A DNA stretch of 64,000 nucleotides from UBA4421 sp002470275. GTDB taxonomy: Bacteria > Pseudomonadota > Gammaproteobacteria > Pseudomonadales > Azotimanducaceae. The position numbers were made by a program, and so were the translations under genes. The notes below the pieces were generated by a model. That model was given only the letters and a program-made list of their open reading frames with translations. It was not told the DNA's origin and searched no databases. Shown in pieces: positions 51,358-60,435 of the stretch. Position 1 is the first letter of the stretch. Each line of letters starts with the position of its first letter. The stretch lies in assembly GCA_913052345.1 (NCBI GenBank), contig CAJXDR010000003.1, forward strand, positions 36,058 to 100,057. The letters run 5' to 3'.

Positions 51358-52159
51358 ATTTCTCAAATCAAAGTGTCTCGTCGGGTGCTTTTTATGCCCC
51401 TGAACTCCTATTTGGCCCTGGAGCGCAAATTTCTAGACCTAGGCCAACCAAAAAACAAATCACGTTCAGCCACCAATAAAGCTGTGTCATGTCAGAATTT
51501 ATGGTCAACGCTATACCCGGTTGGCCCCCGTCCCGGGTCAGATATAGTCCTTACGCAGACTACATGAGAGCGGCTTGAGTGGTCTAAAAGCTCGCAAACT
51601 GCTCAGAGATACGGCATTGGCGAAACAGCTCCCTCAGGTGACAGACTACTGAAGCGGCCCGAAGGAATAGGTGCTCCGTATTTGTTTGTGTCAGCTTCTC
51701 CTTCAAAACAGACGAGCATCGAGATACAAATCCTGTCAATGTAGGGCCTCCCTATCCACCAGCCTAATGGCACATCAAAGGGCGAGAGCTATTGCGCTAG
51801 ATCAATGGGCCAGATGCGCCAGTTTCCCCAAGCAGCAAAAACCCCAGCGCCTTGCGCATGAAGGTGCTGGGCTACGTCTGGTTATTATTTGCTAGTGTTC
51901 CTTCGCGTTGCCTGGATCGTCTGAACCCAGCCCTAAACCCTTGTTGAAGTTCATGGCGCCTAGATCGCGGCCTACTCCAATACGGGGTCGAGCGTCTTCT
52001 TTTCAAATAGGCGCTTCAACGGGGCTGGCTTCCCGTTGAATGCCCAAAGTCATTACCTTTTTGGTTGCGATTAGTAACCGACTATCGCAAACGATGCGTA
52101 GCTGAAAGCGATAGCACAATAGCCTTCATCGACGCCTTAGAATCGAAGATCGTCACACA
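51358..52159. other. Intergenic stretch after tRNA-Ile2, no gene seen
   Basis: About 800 bp without a convincing coding frame on either strand; the short open frames have no family-like sequence. It holds a minus-strand terminator-like hairpin at 51843-51871, a perfect 9-bp stem TTCAACGGG/CCCGTTGAA at 52015-52040, and a stretch at 51528-51575 that resembles the end of the group I intron. I found no second copy of the tRNA 3' end and no integrase. Confidence 0.6.
51837..51871 (-). terminator. Candidate minus-strand terminator
   Basis: An 11-bp stem with one G.T wobble (CCCAGCGCCTT at 51843-51853, AAGGTGCTGGG at 51861-51871) and a 7-nt loop. On the minus strand it is followed by five T. It would end transcription arriving from the cyclase-like gene, 290 bp upstream of it on that strand. 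Confidence 0.55.
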
Positions 52160-52759
52160 CTACCTTTTGAGTGCGTAATAGTTCACGAGTGCACCAGATG
52201 CCTCGAGCGATCTCGCCTCAAAACGCAAATCTGCGCCATCAGTCAGCGCGTTTCGCGCGTTTTGGGTGAGAAGGATTTCATCTCGTTCCGCGGTATCTTC
52301 TCCTAAGCGGGACGCTAAATTCATTTCGTCTCCGAAATAACCATCCAGCGTTTGAGAGTAGAGCAACTCACCGTATCCAATACCGGCACATAAGCCATAG
52401 TGTTCGCTGTCGTTTAGTGTAATCCCGCTTTTTAGCACCGCGCTTTGTAACGCCAAAACGGCATCAACTGCCTTTTGAGGTGTATCGAAATACGCTATGC
52501 AATTATCCGCGTGGTAACCGAATGAGATCGTGTCCATCGCACCCAATACTGAACTCATACAGTCCCGAGCTTTGGCCATTCTGGTTAGGAAATGGACGAT
52601 TCCGTGAGATTTGGTTGTCCGAGAGAACCCAACCGAATCTATATTCAAGACAGCGACTTTCGTTCCAAACTTATTCCAAGCCTCCTGCTCGATCTTTTCA
52701 GGGTGAATGCCAAGAGCATCCTGCTCGAGAAGAAAATCCAATAGCTTCATCGTTTGCAT
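52160..52759 (-). CDS. Stand-alone class III nucleotidyl cyclase-like domain protein
   Basis: 199 residues. The core resembles adenylyl/guanylyl cyclase homology domains: VAVLNIDSVGFSRTT is the first strand with the metal-binding Asp, SFGYHADNCIAYFDTPQKAV has the second Asp, then YGLCAGIGYGELLYSQTLDG and GDEMNLASRLGEDTAERDEI, with the Asn and Arg of the transition-state pair. No receiver, membrane or sensor domain is attached. Metal and transition-state residues appear present, but the base-recognition Lys is not obvious, so activity and substrate (ATP or GTP) are uncertain. It lies in an A/T-richer accessory patch after the tRNA. Confidence 0.7.
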   Translation of the reverse strand: MQTMKLLDFLLEQDALGIHPEKIEQEAWNKFGTKVAVLNIDSVGFSRTTKSHGIVHFLTRMAKARDCMSSVLGAMDTISFGYHADNCIAYFDTPQKAVDAVLALQSAVLKSGITLNDSEHYGLCAGIGYGELLYSQTLDGYFGDEMNLASRLGEDTAERDEILLTQNARNALTDGADLRFEARSLEASGALVNYYALKR

Positions 52760-53192
52760 GCCTCATTACTATTGCTTTTTGGGCAAATCTTGCGCCTGGT
52801 TTTTAAAGCGGAGGAAAAATGAAAAACCCCCAAGTCGCAAGCCAGCGTCACCTAAATCTCCTGGCCTCGAAGTTGCACGCTGCAGTTTCGATGTCATGGA
52901 AGTGGGTGCGGATGAAACAGAATTAGTCACATCCAACATCACCCAACGCGAGAGCAACCGCTGAGACTTCATAGCCGCTTGGATTGGTGCACGGAACTCA
53001 GATTCCACTCGCAAACACGAAAAAGTCCCAAGCAATGCTCATTAGTTAAAACTGGCTTGTTTCAAATTTAGCGCCTTTGCATACTATTTGCATCTGAGGC
53101 AGCGGCGCTTTCCAGTGGCGGGCAAGGGTTTTCGGTCAAGCGGTATCTGGGTGATCGTTTATCAAGATCGGTAAATTCAGTAACCTGAGGTC
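52760..53192. other. Intergenic stretch, no gene seen
   Basis: 433 bp between the divergent cyclase-like and orphan membrane-protein genes. The open frames on both strands lack start signals and recognisable families. Promoters for both flanking genes are expected here; I cannot place them with confidence. Confidence 0.5.
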
Positions 53193-53828
53193 ATGTCAGT
53201 AGTTTTTGGCGCCAAAAACAATGGGATAGCACTGAAGAACAAATCTCTACCGTTGCACATAAAGGATAACAAAGTGCCTAAAAGTTGGGAGAAAGTGACA
53301 ATCAAGGGGAAGTTCGAGTCAAAGCGTTTCGTCATTGAAACTGCGATTCAGGCGGTAACGGCAATTGCCGTAATCGTGGGTTTATGGCTCGTACTGCTCG
53401 AAATGAGAGAGTCTAGAGAGAATACTTTCGTCGAAATTTTGCAAGATAGGCTCGCATCGGTCACTGAAGAAACCACCGAAATCTTTGGTGAAAACTTAGC
53501 GGATGTGTTGGTCAAAGCATGCTATGAACCGAAAACCCTCAGCAAAAAAGACGCGTTAGTGCTCCACAATTTCTTTACCGTGCAGATGCATCATGTATTT
53601 AGGGTGGCGTGGATTGAGCAATTACAAATTAACACCGGGCGTGACTGGACATTTTTCGCGGCCCCCTATCTAAGGCGTATCTTATCCTATCCAGAAGGAG
53701 TGGCTTGGTTGAACAAGCATCCAGACTTTGAATCTTTTGAGGGCGAGTTTTACGACTTCATCAAGGATGCGCAGCCGATAGAGGAGTATTCCTGCGCGAA
53801 TAGTAAATATTGGGTTACCCCGGATTGA
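53193..53828 (+). CDS. Hypothetical protein with one transmembrane segment
   Basis: 211 residues, not recognised. The ATG has TGAGG four bases upstream, which supports this start. A basic N-terminal part (about 45 residues) precedes a transmembrane helix around residues 52-72 (TAIAVIVGLWLVLLEMRESR), and the rest is a soluble helical domain with FFAAPYLRRILSYPEGVAWL near residue 150. Base composition is visibly more A/T-rich than the core genes, which suggests recent transfer. No partner gene is evident. Confidence 0.65.
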   Translation: MSVVFGAKNNGIALKNKSLPLHIKDNKVPKSWEKVTIKGKFESKRFVIETAIQAVTAIAVIVGLWLVLLEMRESRENTFVEILQDRLASVTEETTEIFGENLADVLVKACYEPKTLSKKDALVLHNFFTVQMHHVFRVAWIEQLQINTGRDWTFFAAPYLRRILSYPEGVAWLNKHPDFESFEGEFYDFIKDAQPIEEYSCANSKYWVTPD

Positions 53829-54414
53829 ACGCGCAGCTTGCAAGTTATGGGTACCTATCGACGGCCCCCGTCGTCTGCTTACGGTCTAGGCTTCATCCGT
53901 AAGATATGCAATATCCACACGACCCTCACTCACTGCTCGTCCATGATCGCGTCTCATGTACAGGATGATGAAGACGCTCACATCGCCGCCACAAAGAGAC
54001 CCGATCTTGAGGCGTGGCCCTTTCAATCCGTGGGATAGAGCGCCGTCCTCCCTCAGGCTTGTTTGGATGACCTATCTCATACCTAGGAACGTTGAAAACA
54101 CAGTGCGATAGGCTCTCACCAGACAGGGAATCACGGGCCAATGCGATGGTTTTGCTGCCGCGACCGGGACAACCACCAGCTCGAACTGATCTCTTTAACT
54201 GCAGCGAGCAGGTCAATGCCTGGCAGGATTGAAGCGACTTCGTCAGCAATTTCATTGGTGTTACCTTTGAACCCGTCGCGCTCGTCGCTGGTTATTGCGA
54301 TGGTGAGTCTGTTGTAAGGCTGGCGGCGAGATCAATGATCGGTCCGTCAATGCCACCCGGTGGCGAACTCAGATGAGAGGGGTAGAGACTATCATTAACG
54401 CCAACAGGGGCATC
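53829..54414. other. Intergenic stretch with a possible decayed minus-strand reading frame
   Basis: 586 bp with no intact gene. On the minus strand, 54329 down to 54131 is open for about 66 codons and reads like real protein (for example TIAITSDERDGFKGNTNEI), but has no start codon; a frame joining upstream (about 54310-54390) ends SLTTDSPSQ. Together they may be a frameshifted remnant. Nothing else is recognised. Confidence 0.4.
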
Positions 54415-56310
54415 ATGGGGTGCTACCCTTCGAGAAGGAGACACTGGTTGCGCGGCTATCTCTCGATCATCTCCTTTATGGTGGGTGCAGGGCTGGCATC
54501 GGCTGCAGGCACCGCTGCCGCCCAAGCGTCAGAGACTCAGTCGCCACCCAACTTCTTAGTTGTTCTTGCCGACGATCTGGGCTGGGCTGATATTGGCGCA
54601 TTTGGCAGCGAGATTCGCACGCCCAATATCGACAAACTTGCGGGCCAAGGCACGATTATGAGCCAGTTCTACGCAAGCCCTAGCTGCGCCCCATCGCGTG
54701 CTATGTTGCTGACAGGCCTGTCCAGCCACGAGGCTGGTGTTGGAACCCAAAACCTGCAGCAAGCGCTCAACCAACAAGACTCTGTCCTCTACCAAGGCCA
54801 GCTGCATGATGGCGTGGTCACTGTGGCTGAAGGTCTGCAGTCCATTGGTTATCACACCTTGATCAGCGGCAAGTGGCATGTCGGGCGGAATCCAGACCAG
54901 TATCCAAGCCAACGCGGCTTCGATCGAAGCTTCATCTTGCGCGAAGGCGGCGTCAGTCACTTCGCTGACCAATTGGAATTGAACCCGGCCGAGCCGCCTC
55001 ACTACTTCGAGGACGGGGAGCGAGTTACGAGTCTGCCCCCGGATTTCTATTCAACCACTTACTACACGGATAGGATGATCGACTTTCTTGATGCTCGAGA
55101 TCGAAACGCGCCCTTTTTTTCCTATCTTGCCTATACGGCTCCCCACGACCCGCTGCAGGTGCCAGATGCCTGGTTGAACAAGTATCGCGGTGCTTTTGAC
55201 GATGGGCCTGACGAGGTGCGTGCACGGCGGGTGGCGGCATTGAAAGCGAGCGGTTTGTTTCCCGCTGCCGGGCAGCCGGCAGATCTCCTGCCGTTGCCTC
55301 CAATACTTCCGGGTGCAAAACCCCCTTGGAAAGATCGGTCTGAGGCGATGCGACGGATGGACACTCGGCCGGTGGAGATCTACGCGGCCATGATCGAACT
55401 ACTGGATGAAAATCTGGGCCGAGTCCTTGCCTATTTGGAGGCCGAGGGTGAACTAGAGGATACCTATGTGGTGTTTTTGTCCGACAATGGCGTATCCGCC
55501 CTTACCCCATTGGTCTATCCGCAAACAAGCCGAGAATGGCTGCATCAAGAGCGCGACATGAATCCGGCCAATGCCGGACGACCCGGTACGCATACCTTCA
55601 TTGACGGGGAATGGGCCGGTGCTCTCAACGGGCCCCTGAGATTGTTTAAGGGTGCAATCGCTGACGGGGGCACACGGGTTCCACTCATTGTCGCTGGACC
55701 GAACGTGGCTCGGGGCGTGATCAATAGGCGGTTGGGCCATATAGCCGACCTCACCCCGACCCTTTATGAGCTGGCAGGGTTCGACCCCCAGACGTCTCCC
55801 CTGTATCGCGACAAGCCCCACCCTCGAGGGCTGACGCTGGTGGCCAATTGGGAAGGCGACGACAGTCCCCGCCCAACACCGATCATCACTGAGCTATTCG
55901 GCAACCGGTCAGTGCGTGACGGCGTTTGGAAGCTGTCGCGCATGGGGCCGCCTCTTGGTGATAACACCTGGCAGCTATACAACATGGCCAAGGATCCTGG
56001 CGAAACCACCAGCGTGGCTGAGGACCATCCGGCCATATCTGAGCGGCTGCAGGGTGTTTACGCGAGCTATGCTAAAGACATTGGTCTGATTGAGCCTGAG
56101 CCGCCTTTAACGCGTGACCTCAGTGCCCTATACGTCGGAAAGTGTGACTGGAACTGTGAAGCTCGGTTTGTGCTGCTCAAAGTGCTTGTTGATCCGCTTT
56201 ATCGCTGGATGCTAGTCGTGGCAGTCCTGAGTGTTGCTCTTGGTATCGGCCTCTTGGGTTGGCGGATGCTGCGCCGCCGGCGCCTGGCGGTTGCCCCCAC
56301 GGACTCCTAG
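54415..56310 (+). CDS. Arylsulfatase with C-terminal membrane anchor
   Basis: 631 residues from the ATG at 54415, which has AGGGG five bases before it; a longer start at 54373 is less likely. A signal peptide with RRRH n-region ends near AAQAS. The sulfatase signature FYASPSCAPSRAMLLTGL carries Cys91, to be converted to formylglycine; metal residues are in NFLVVLADDLGW and VVFLSDNGVS, and GKWHVG holds the conserved Lys/His. A transmembrane helix near residues 595-620 (MLVVAVLSVALGIGLLGW) and a basic tail end the protein, so it should be anchored in the inner membrane facing the periplasm. The substrate is a sulfate ester, not identifiable. It converges with the PQQ dehydrogenase gene. Confidence 0.9.
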   Translation: MGCYPSRRRHWLRGYLSIISFMVGAGLASAAGTAAAQASETQSPPNFLVVLADDLGWADIGAFGSEIRTPNIDKLAGQGTIMSQFYASPSCAPSRAMLLTGLSSHEAGVGTQNLQQALNQQDSVLYQGQLHDGVVTVAEGLQSIGYHTLISGKWHVGRNPDQYPSQRGFDRSFILREGGVSHFADQLELNPAEPPHYFEDGERVTSLPPDFYSTTYYTDRMIDFLDARDRNAPFFSYLAYTAPHDPLQVPDAWLNKYRGAFDDGPDEVRARRVAALKASGLFPAAGQPADLLPLPPILPGAKPPWKDRSEAMRRMDTRPVEIYAAMIELLDENLGRVLAYLEAEGELEDTYVVFLSDNGVSALTPLVYPQTSREWLHQERDMNPANAGRPGTHTFIDGEWAGALNGPLRLFKGAIADGGTRVPLIVAGPNVARGVINRRLGHIADLTPTLYELAGFDPQTSPLYRDKPHPRGLTLVANWEGDDSPRPTPIITELFGNRSVRDGVWKLSRMGPPLGDNTWQLYNMAKDPGETTSVAEDHPAISERLQGVYASYAKDIGLIEPEPPLTRDLSALYVGKCDWNCEARFVLLKVLVDPLYRWMLVVAVLSVALGIGLLGWRMLRRRRLAVAPTDS

Positions 56311-56423
56311 GAAAGCTACGACAGCGTTTGCAGGGTGATTCAAATTAGACGGATTCTTGCTCTCGCGCTCTCATATCCATCGCGTCCTTAGCCCTGGGTA
56401 TAGCGTTCAAGCCTAAGCCTGTT

Positions 56424-58742
56424 CTAGGGCGGCAGGGCATAAGCGATGACTTCGCCGCCGCCAGTGGTGCTGGGATTATCAGGGTCTTCATGGGCGCTGG
56501 TATAGGAGATCGCCTGGCCCGGCAGGGTGACCAATAGGTACTGCCTGCCTGTCTTGGGACTGGTATAGGTCATAGGGGTCGCATCTGAGGGCGACCTTAA
56601 GGCCTCCGCCCACAACTCGGCACCCGTTTCTACGTCAATGGCTCGAACATAGCCGTCGGCGATGGCGGCATGAAAAATCAGCCCGCCAGCGGTGACAATT
56701 GAACCAGCAGCGTAAGGAAACCCGAGCTCGCCCAGGCCCATACCCTTGCGCCAGATCACTTTCTGGGTTGCCAAATCTACGACCGCCATTTCTCCAATGG
56801 GGGGCTTGATGCAGGGTAGGGCAAGGGGGGATGACAGCGGCAGCACCCGGGCGGCGAAGGGCGTGCCAAGCTGAGGCCCACCGATACCATAGCCGCGATC
56901 TGGGGGGGCCTCGGCGTTGGTCTGATTTGGCTCCTGGGGAATCATATGCACCACCCAGGGCAGCTGCAGTGTGTTGACGACTAGCAAGCCTCGGGCTGGG
57001 TCCACGGCCACGCTCCCCCAATTCATCCCGCCTGCCGGCCCGGGATAAAGAACGGTGCCCTCCACGGAGGGTGGCGTCATGGGCCCCTCATAGCGAAGCC
57101 GAAGGAAGGTTTTTCGGCAGGCCATTTGGTCGAAGGGAGTGTAGCCAAACAAGTCCGCCTCGGTTAAGCGTGGGTAGGCAAAGGACGGCATTCCGGTGGA
57201 AAACGGCTGGGTGGCGGAAGAACGCTCCCCGGGCAGATCGGTTTGAGGTACCGGGCGCTCTGTCACTTCGGTCAGGGGCTCCCCGGTCTCTCGGTCGAGC
57301 ACAAAGATCTCGCTGCGTTTGGTGGGCACCACCACTGCCTTCCGGACCTGGTCATTGATCCTAATGTCGACCAGGGTGGGCTGGGACGGTACGTCATAAT
57401 CCCAAACGTCATGATGGGTGGTTTGAAAATGCCAGCGGGTGAGGCCTGTTTTCGCATCAATGGCGACCACGGAGCTGGCGTACTTGTCCATAACCTGAGT
57501 GCGATGCCCGCCAAAATAATCGGGTGTTGCGTTCCCCGTGGGCACATAGACCAGCCCCAGCTCGTCATCGGCGGACATCAGGCTCCAAACGTTGGGGGTG
57601 CCACGGGTATAGGTTTCTCCCTTGTTGGGCATCTGGGTTTCGCCCTCTCTCCCCATATCCCAGGCCCAGACCAGCTCACCCGTTCTCGGGTCATAGGCGC
57701 GCACTACGCCGGATGGCTCGTCAACCTCCCGGTTATCCATCACCCAACCGCCGACAACTAAGGTGCCACTGGCCACCGTTGGGGGAGAGGTCACAAAGTA
57801 GTACAGCGGTTTTACTTCGCCCATGCCGGCTAGGAGAGAGATTTGACCGTTCTCACCAAAATCTTCGCAGGGACGGCCAGTTTGCTTATCCACGGCGATC
57901 ATTCGCGCGTCGGTGGTGGCAGTGAAAATACGCTCGGCGCATACCTCTCCCGCGTTGGCATCGGGCAGGCTGTAGTAGGTCACGCCCCGGCAGTTGCCCA
58001 GGATGCCGTAGGGTGGCGTTTTATTTTCTGGATCATATCGCCACCGCTCTTCGCCGCTGTCTGGGTCCAGCGCGATCATCACGTTTTGGGCGGTGCAGAG
58101 ATAGAGGCCGTCCCCTATTTGAATCGGCGTACCGCTAAAACGCCCGACTCTGCCGGTTTCCATCCGCCAAGCCTGTTTCAGGTTGGGAACATTCTCTTTG
58201 TTTATCTGGGTGAGTGCGGCGTATCGGGTTCCTCGTTCACTGGCACCATAGGCGCTCCAGTCGGAGGCCTCCGGTACAGGCAGGGCGGGAGTCGTGATGG
58301 GCCGGATGTCCTCTGATAGCAGGTCGAGAACCATGGACCCCAGAACCAGAGTGGACGCCAGGGCACCGACCTGAAACGTTCGCAGGGTAATCAGTGCCGG
58401 CATGGGATCTGGCCAAAGACGACGTCGAACCCAGGGCATACAGAGCCAGATGCTGATCAGCCCGATAAGCCAAATACGTGACCCCGTTAGCCAGATGTCG
58501 CTGCCGGTTTCATAAACCGACCAGGCGAGATTGAGCAGGAGCACAAGCCCGAAGAGGACAAAGCCTCGGCTGCTGCCTCGGAACAACTCGATGGCGGACA
58601 GAAACATCAGCAAACCGGCGCTGGCATAGAAGAAGCTTCCGCCTAGCCAAACAAGCTCCAGGCCTGAGGCCAGCATGCCCAGCCCGATGGCGCCAATGAA
58701 AATCGCCGAAACGCGTGGCGCGCGATGATGATCTTCGGTCAT
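56424..58742 (-). CDS. Membrane-bound PQQ-dependent dehydrogenase, glucose/quinate/shikimate family
   Basis: 772 residues. About five N-terminal transmembrane helices (to residue 145) precede the eight-bladed quinoprotein propeller. DWSAYGASERGTRYAALTQI and NKENVPNLKQAWRMETG start the catalytic domain; TTHHDVWDYDVPSQPTLVDI is a hallmark block, and GYVRAIDVETGAELWAEALR and PMTYTSPKTGRQYLLV occur near the end. Such enzymes oxidise glucose, quinate or similar polyols in the periplasm and pass electrons to ubiquinone. No PQQ biosynthesis genes are in the window. The gene converges with the arylsulfatase gene, 113 bp between stops. Confidence 0.9.
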   Translation of the reverse strand: MTEDHHRAPRVSAIFIGAIGLGMLASGLELVWLGGSFFYASAGLLMFLSAIELFRGSSRGFVLFGLVLLLNLAWSVYETGSDIWLTGSRIWLIGLISIWLCMPWVRRRLWPDPMPALITLRTFQVGALASTLVLGSMVLDLLSEDIRPITTPALPVPEASDWSAYGASERGTRYAALTQINKENVPNLKQAWRMETGRVGRFSGTPIQIGDGLYLCTAQNVMIALDPDSGEERWRYDPENKTPPYGILGNCRGVTYYSLPDANAGEVCAERIFTATTDARMIAVDKQTGRPCEDFGENGQISLLAGMGEVKPLYYFVTSPPTVASGTLVVGGWVMDNREVDEPSGVVRAYDPRTGELVWAWDMGREGETQMPNKGETYTRGTPNVWSLMSADDELGLVYVPTGNATPDYFGGHRTQVMDKYASSVVAIDAKTGLTRWHFQTTHHDVWDYDVPSQPTLVDIRINDQVRKAVVVPTKRSEIFVLDRETGEPLTEVTERPVPQTDLPGERSSATQPFSTGMPSFAYPRLTEADLFGYTPFDQMACRKTFLRLRYEGPMTPPSVEGTVLYPGPAGGMNWGSVAVDPARGLLVVNTLQLPWVVHMIPQEPNQTNAEAPPDRGYGIGGPQLGTPFAARVLPLSSPLALPCIKPPIGEMAVVDLATQKVIWRKGMGLGELGFPYAAGSIVTAGGLIFHAAIADGYVRAIDVETGAELWAEALRSPSDATPMTYTSPKTGRQYLLVTLPGQAISYTSAHEDPDNPSTTGGGEVIAYALPP

Positions 58743-58861
58743 ACCCTCTCCCTACATACCGAATTTAATCTAACGAAAAGGTTAGGGGCTTACAGACAAA
58801 TCTGCAACGGGCGAGTCGCAAAGGTAGTTAAATTCTAAGAGACTGTTCGCTCGGCGCCCTG

Positions 58862-60226
58862 CTAGGAACGCATAAACTCTTCAACGAATGCGGGCAGCTC
58901 GCTGACCGCGACGCGCTGTTGAGCCATGCTGTCGCGATGACGCACGGTGACGGTATCGTCTTCTTCAATGGTCTGGAAGTCGACGGTGACGCAGAGAGGT
59001 GTGCCCACTTCGTCATGGCGTCGGTAGCCCTTACCGATATTCCCCGTATCCTCATAGAAGATTCGGCCTACACCCAGGCGCATCAGGTTCTTTTTGATCT
59101 CTTTGGCCTTGGTGACGATGCCTTCATGGTTCCGCTTGAGGGGGAGGATGGCCACCTTGATAGGCGCTAAATGAGGTTTGAAGGACATTACCGTTCGGGT
59201 ATTGCCGTTCTCTAGTTCCTCCACTCGGTAGGCTTCGTTCATGACGGCCAGCACGCCACGATCCACTCCGGCGGAGGGTTCGATCACGAAGGGAACATGC
59301 CAGGCCTTGGCCTCGAGATCCTGCATGGCCAGTTTAGCGTTGGAATCGCTATTCGGCTCAACCTTGGCCTGGAGTTCGAAATCGTCTTGGTTCTTGGTAT
59401 GCGAGCCCAGGTCAAAGTCCGTCCGATTAGCTATGCCCTCTAGTTCCTCCAAGCCATGGGGGAAGCGGTACATGACGTCAACAGTGGCCTTGCTGTAGTG
59501 GGCCAATTCGTCAGCAGGCACGTGGTAAAGCTCTAGCTGGTCCTTAGGAACCCCCTGCTGCTCCCACCAGTCCAGGCGCAGGTCGACCCAGGTGCGGTGC
59601 CAGGCCTCGTCTTCGCCCGCCTTGACGAAAAACTCGAGCTCCATTTGCTCAAACTCCCGAACCCTGAAAATGAAATTCCGAGGGGTGATTTCATTTCGAA
59701 AAGCCTTACCAATTTGGGCGATGCCGAAGGGCAACTTAGGGGAGGTGGAATCAACCACGTTCTTGAAGTTGGTGAAAATTGCCTGGGCCGTCTCCGGGCG
59801 CAGATAGGCAAAGCTGCCGCCATCCTGCACCGGGCCCACCTGGGTTTTAAACATTAGATTGAAGGGCCTAGGCTCCGTCAGGTCATTGGACCCGCACCCT
59901 GGGCAGGTATTGCCCTCCAGATGATCCGCTCGCCATCGGCTTTTGCAGGCACGGCAGTCCACCAGCGGGTCTGTGAACGTAGCCTCATGCCCCGAATGCC
60001 GTAGCGTCATTGGGTTAGTCAGTATGGCTGCGTCCAGGCCCTCGATGTCGTCCCGATCGTAGACCATGGCTCGCCACCAGGCTGCCTTCAAATTGTTCTT
60101 AAGCTCAACGCCGAGAGGGCCATAGTCGTAGACACCCTGGAGACCACCGTAGATGTCGCTGGATTGGAATATGAAACCACGTCGCTTTGCGAGCGAGACT
60201 AAGTCGTCCATGGATGATGCGGTCAC
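58862..60226 (-). CDS. glyS: Glycyl-tRNA synthetase, single-chain (dimeric) type
   Basis: 454 residues from a GTG at 60226; an ATG at 60211 is also possible. This is the alpha2 class II type found in Gram-positives, archaea and eukaryotes. LVSLAKRRGFIFQSSDIYGG is the start; Zn-binding CRACKSRW and CPGCGSND lie near residues 92-115; FRNEITPRNFIFRVREFEQM is motif 2; ANRTDFDLGSHTK is characteristic; the C-terminal anticodon-binding domain starts at KVAILPLKRNHEGIV. Most gammaproteobacteria use the unrelated alpha2beta2 GlyQ/GlyS, so this form is uncommon in the class. It is divergent from the DUF1499 gene. Confidence 0.93.
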   Translation of the reverse strand: MTASSMDDLVSLAKRRGFIFQSSDIYGGLQGVYDYGPLGVELKNNLKAAWWRAMVYDRDDIEGLDAAILTNPMTLRHSGHEATFTDPLVDCRACKSRWRADHLEGNTCPGCGSNDLTEPRPFNLMFKTQVGPVQDGGSFAYLRPETAQAIFTNFKNVVDSTSPKLPFGIAQIGKAFRNEITPRNFIFRVREFEQMELEFFVKAGEDEAWHRTWVDLRLDWWEQQGVPKDQLELYHVPADELAHYSKATVDVMYRFPHGLEELEGIANRTDFDLGSHTKNQDDFELQAKVEPNSDSNAKLAMQDLEAKAWHVPFVIEPSAGVDRGVLAVMNEAYRVEELENGNTRTVMSFKPHLAPIKVAILPLKRNHEGIVTKAKEIKKNLMRLGVGRIFYEDTGNIGKGYRRHDEVGTPLCVTVDFQTIEEDDTVTVRHRDSMAQQRVAVSELPAFVEEFMRS

Positions 60227-60435
60227 TGCAGGTTCCTGAGTTCTTTGTTGAGTTGGCGGGATGTTTCCCAGACGCGCGGGACTATACCTGATATTTGGTT
60301 GCTAGACGCACCGACGCCAGCGCTGGGTGCCAATCTGTGCACCTTTCTACGACCGTTTCGGCAACGGCCCCTTCACGATGTTTGACTTATTGTCTGGGCG
60401 GGGGATGATGTGAAATCCGGTCTAGGGAGATGGAA

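Noticed and set aside
51671..51895. 74-codon open frame after the tRNA
   Set aside because: No start signal, no family-like sequence, and it contains the minus-strand terminator hairpin; treated as noncoding.
53926..54255. 109-codon minus-strand open frame
   Set aside because: Composition looks like a shadow frame; the more protein-like reading is in a different frame of the same strand.
51318..54414. Integrated element with att sites at the tRNA-Ile2 3' end
   Set aside because: No repeat of the tRNA 3' end found downstream and no integrase or transposase frame; only composition and gene sparsity suggest transfer.
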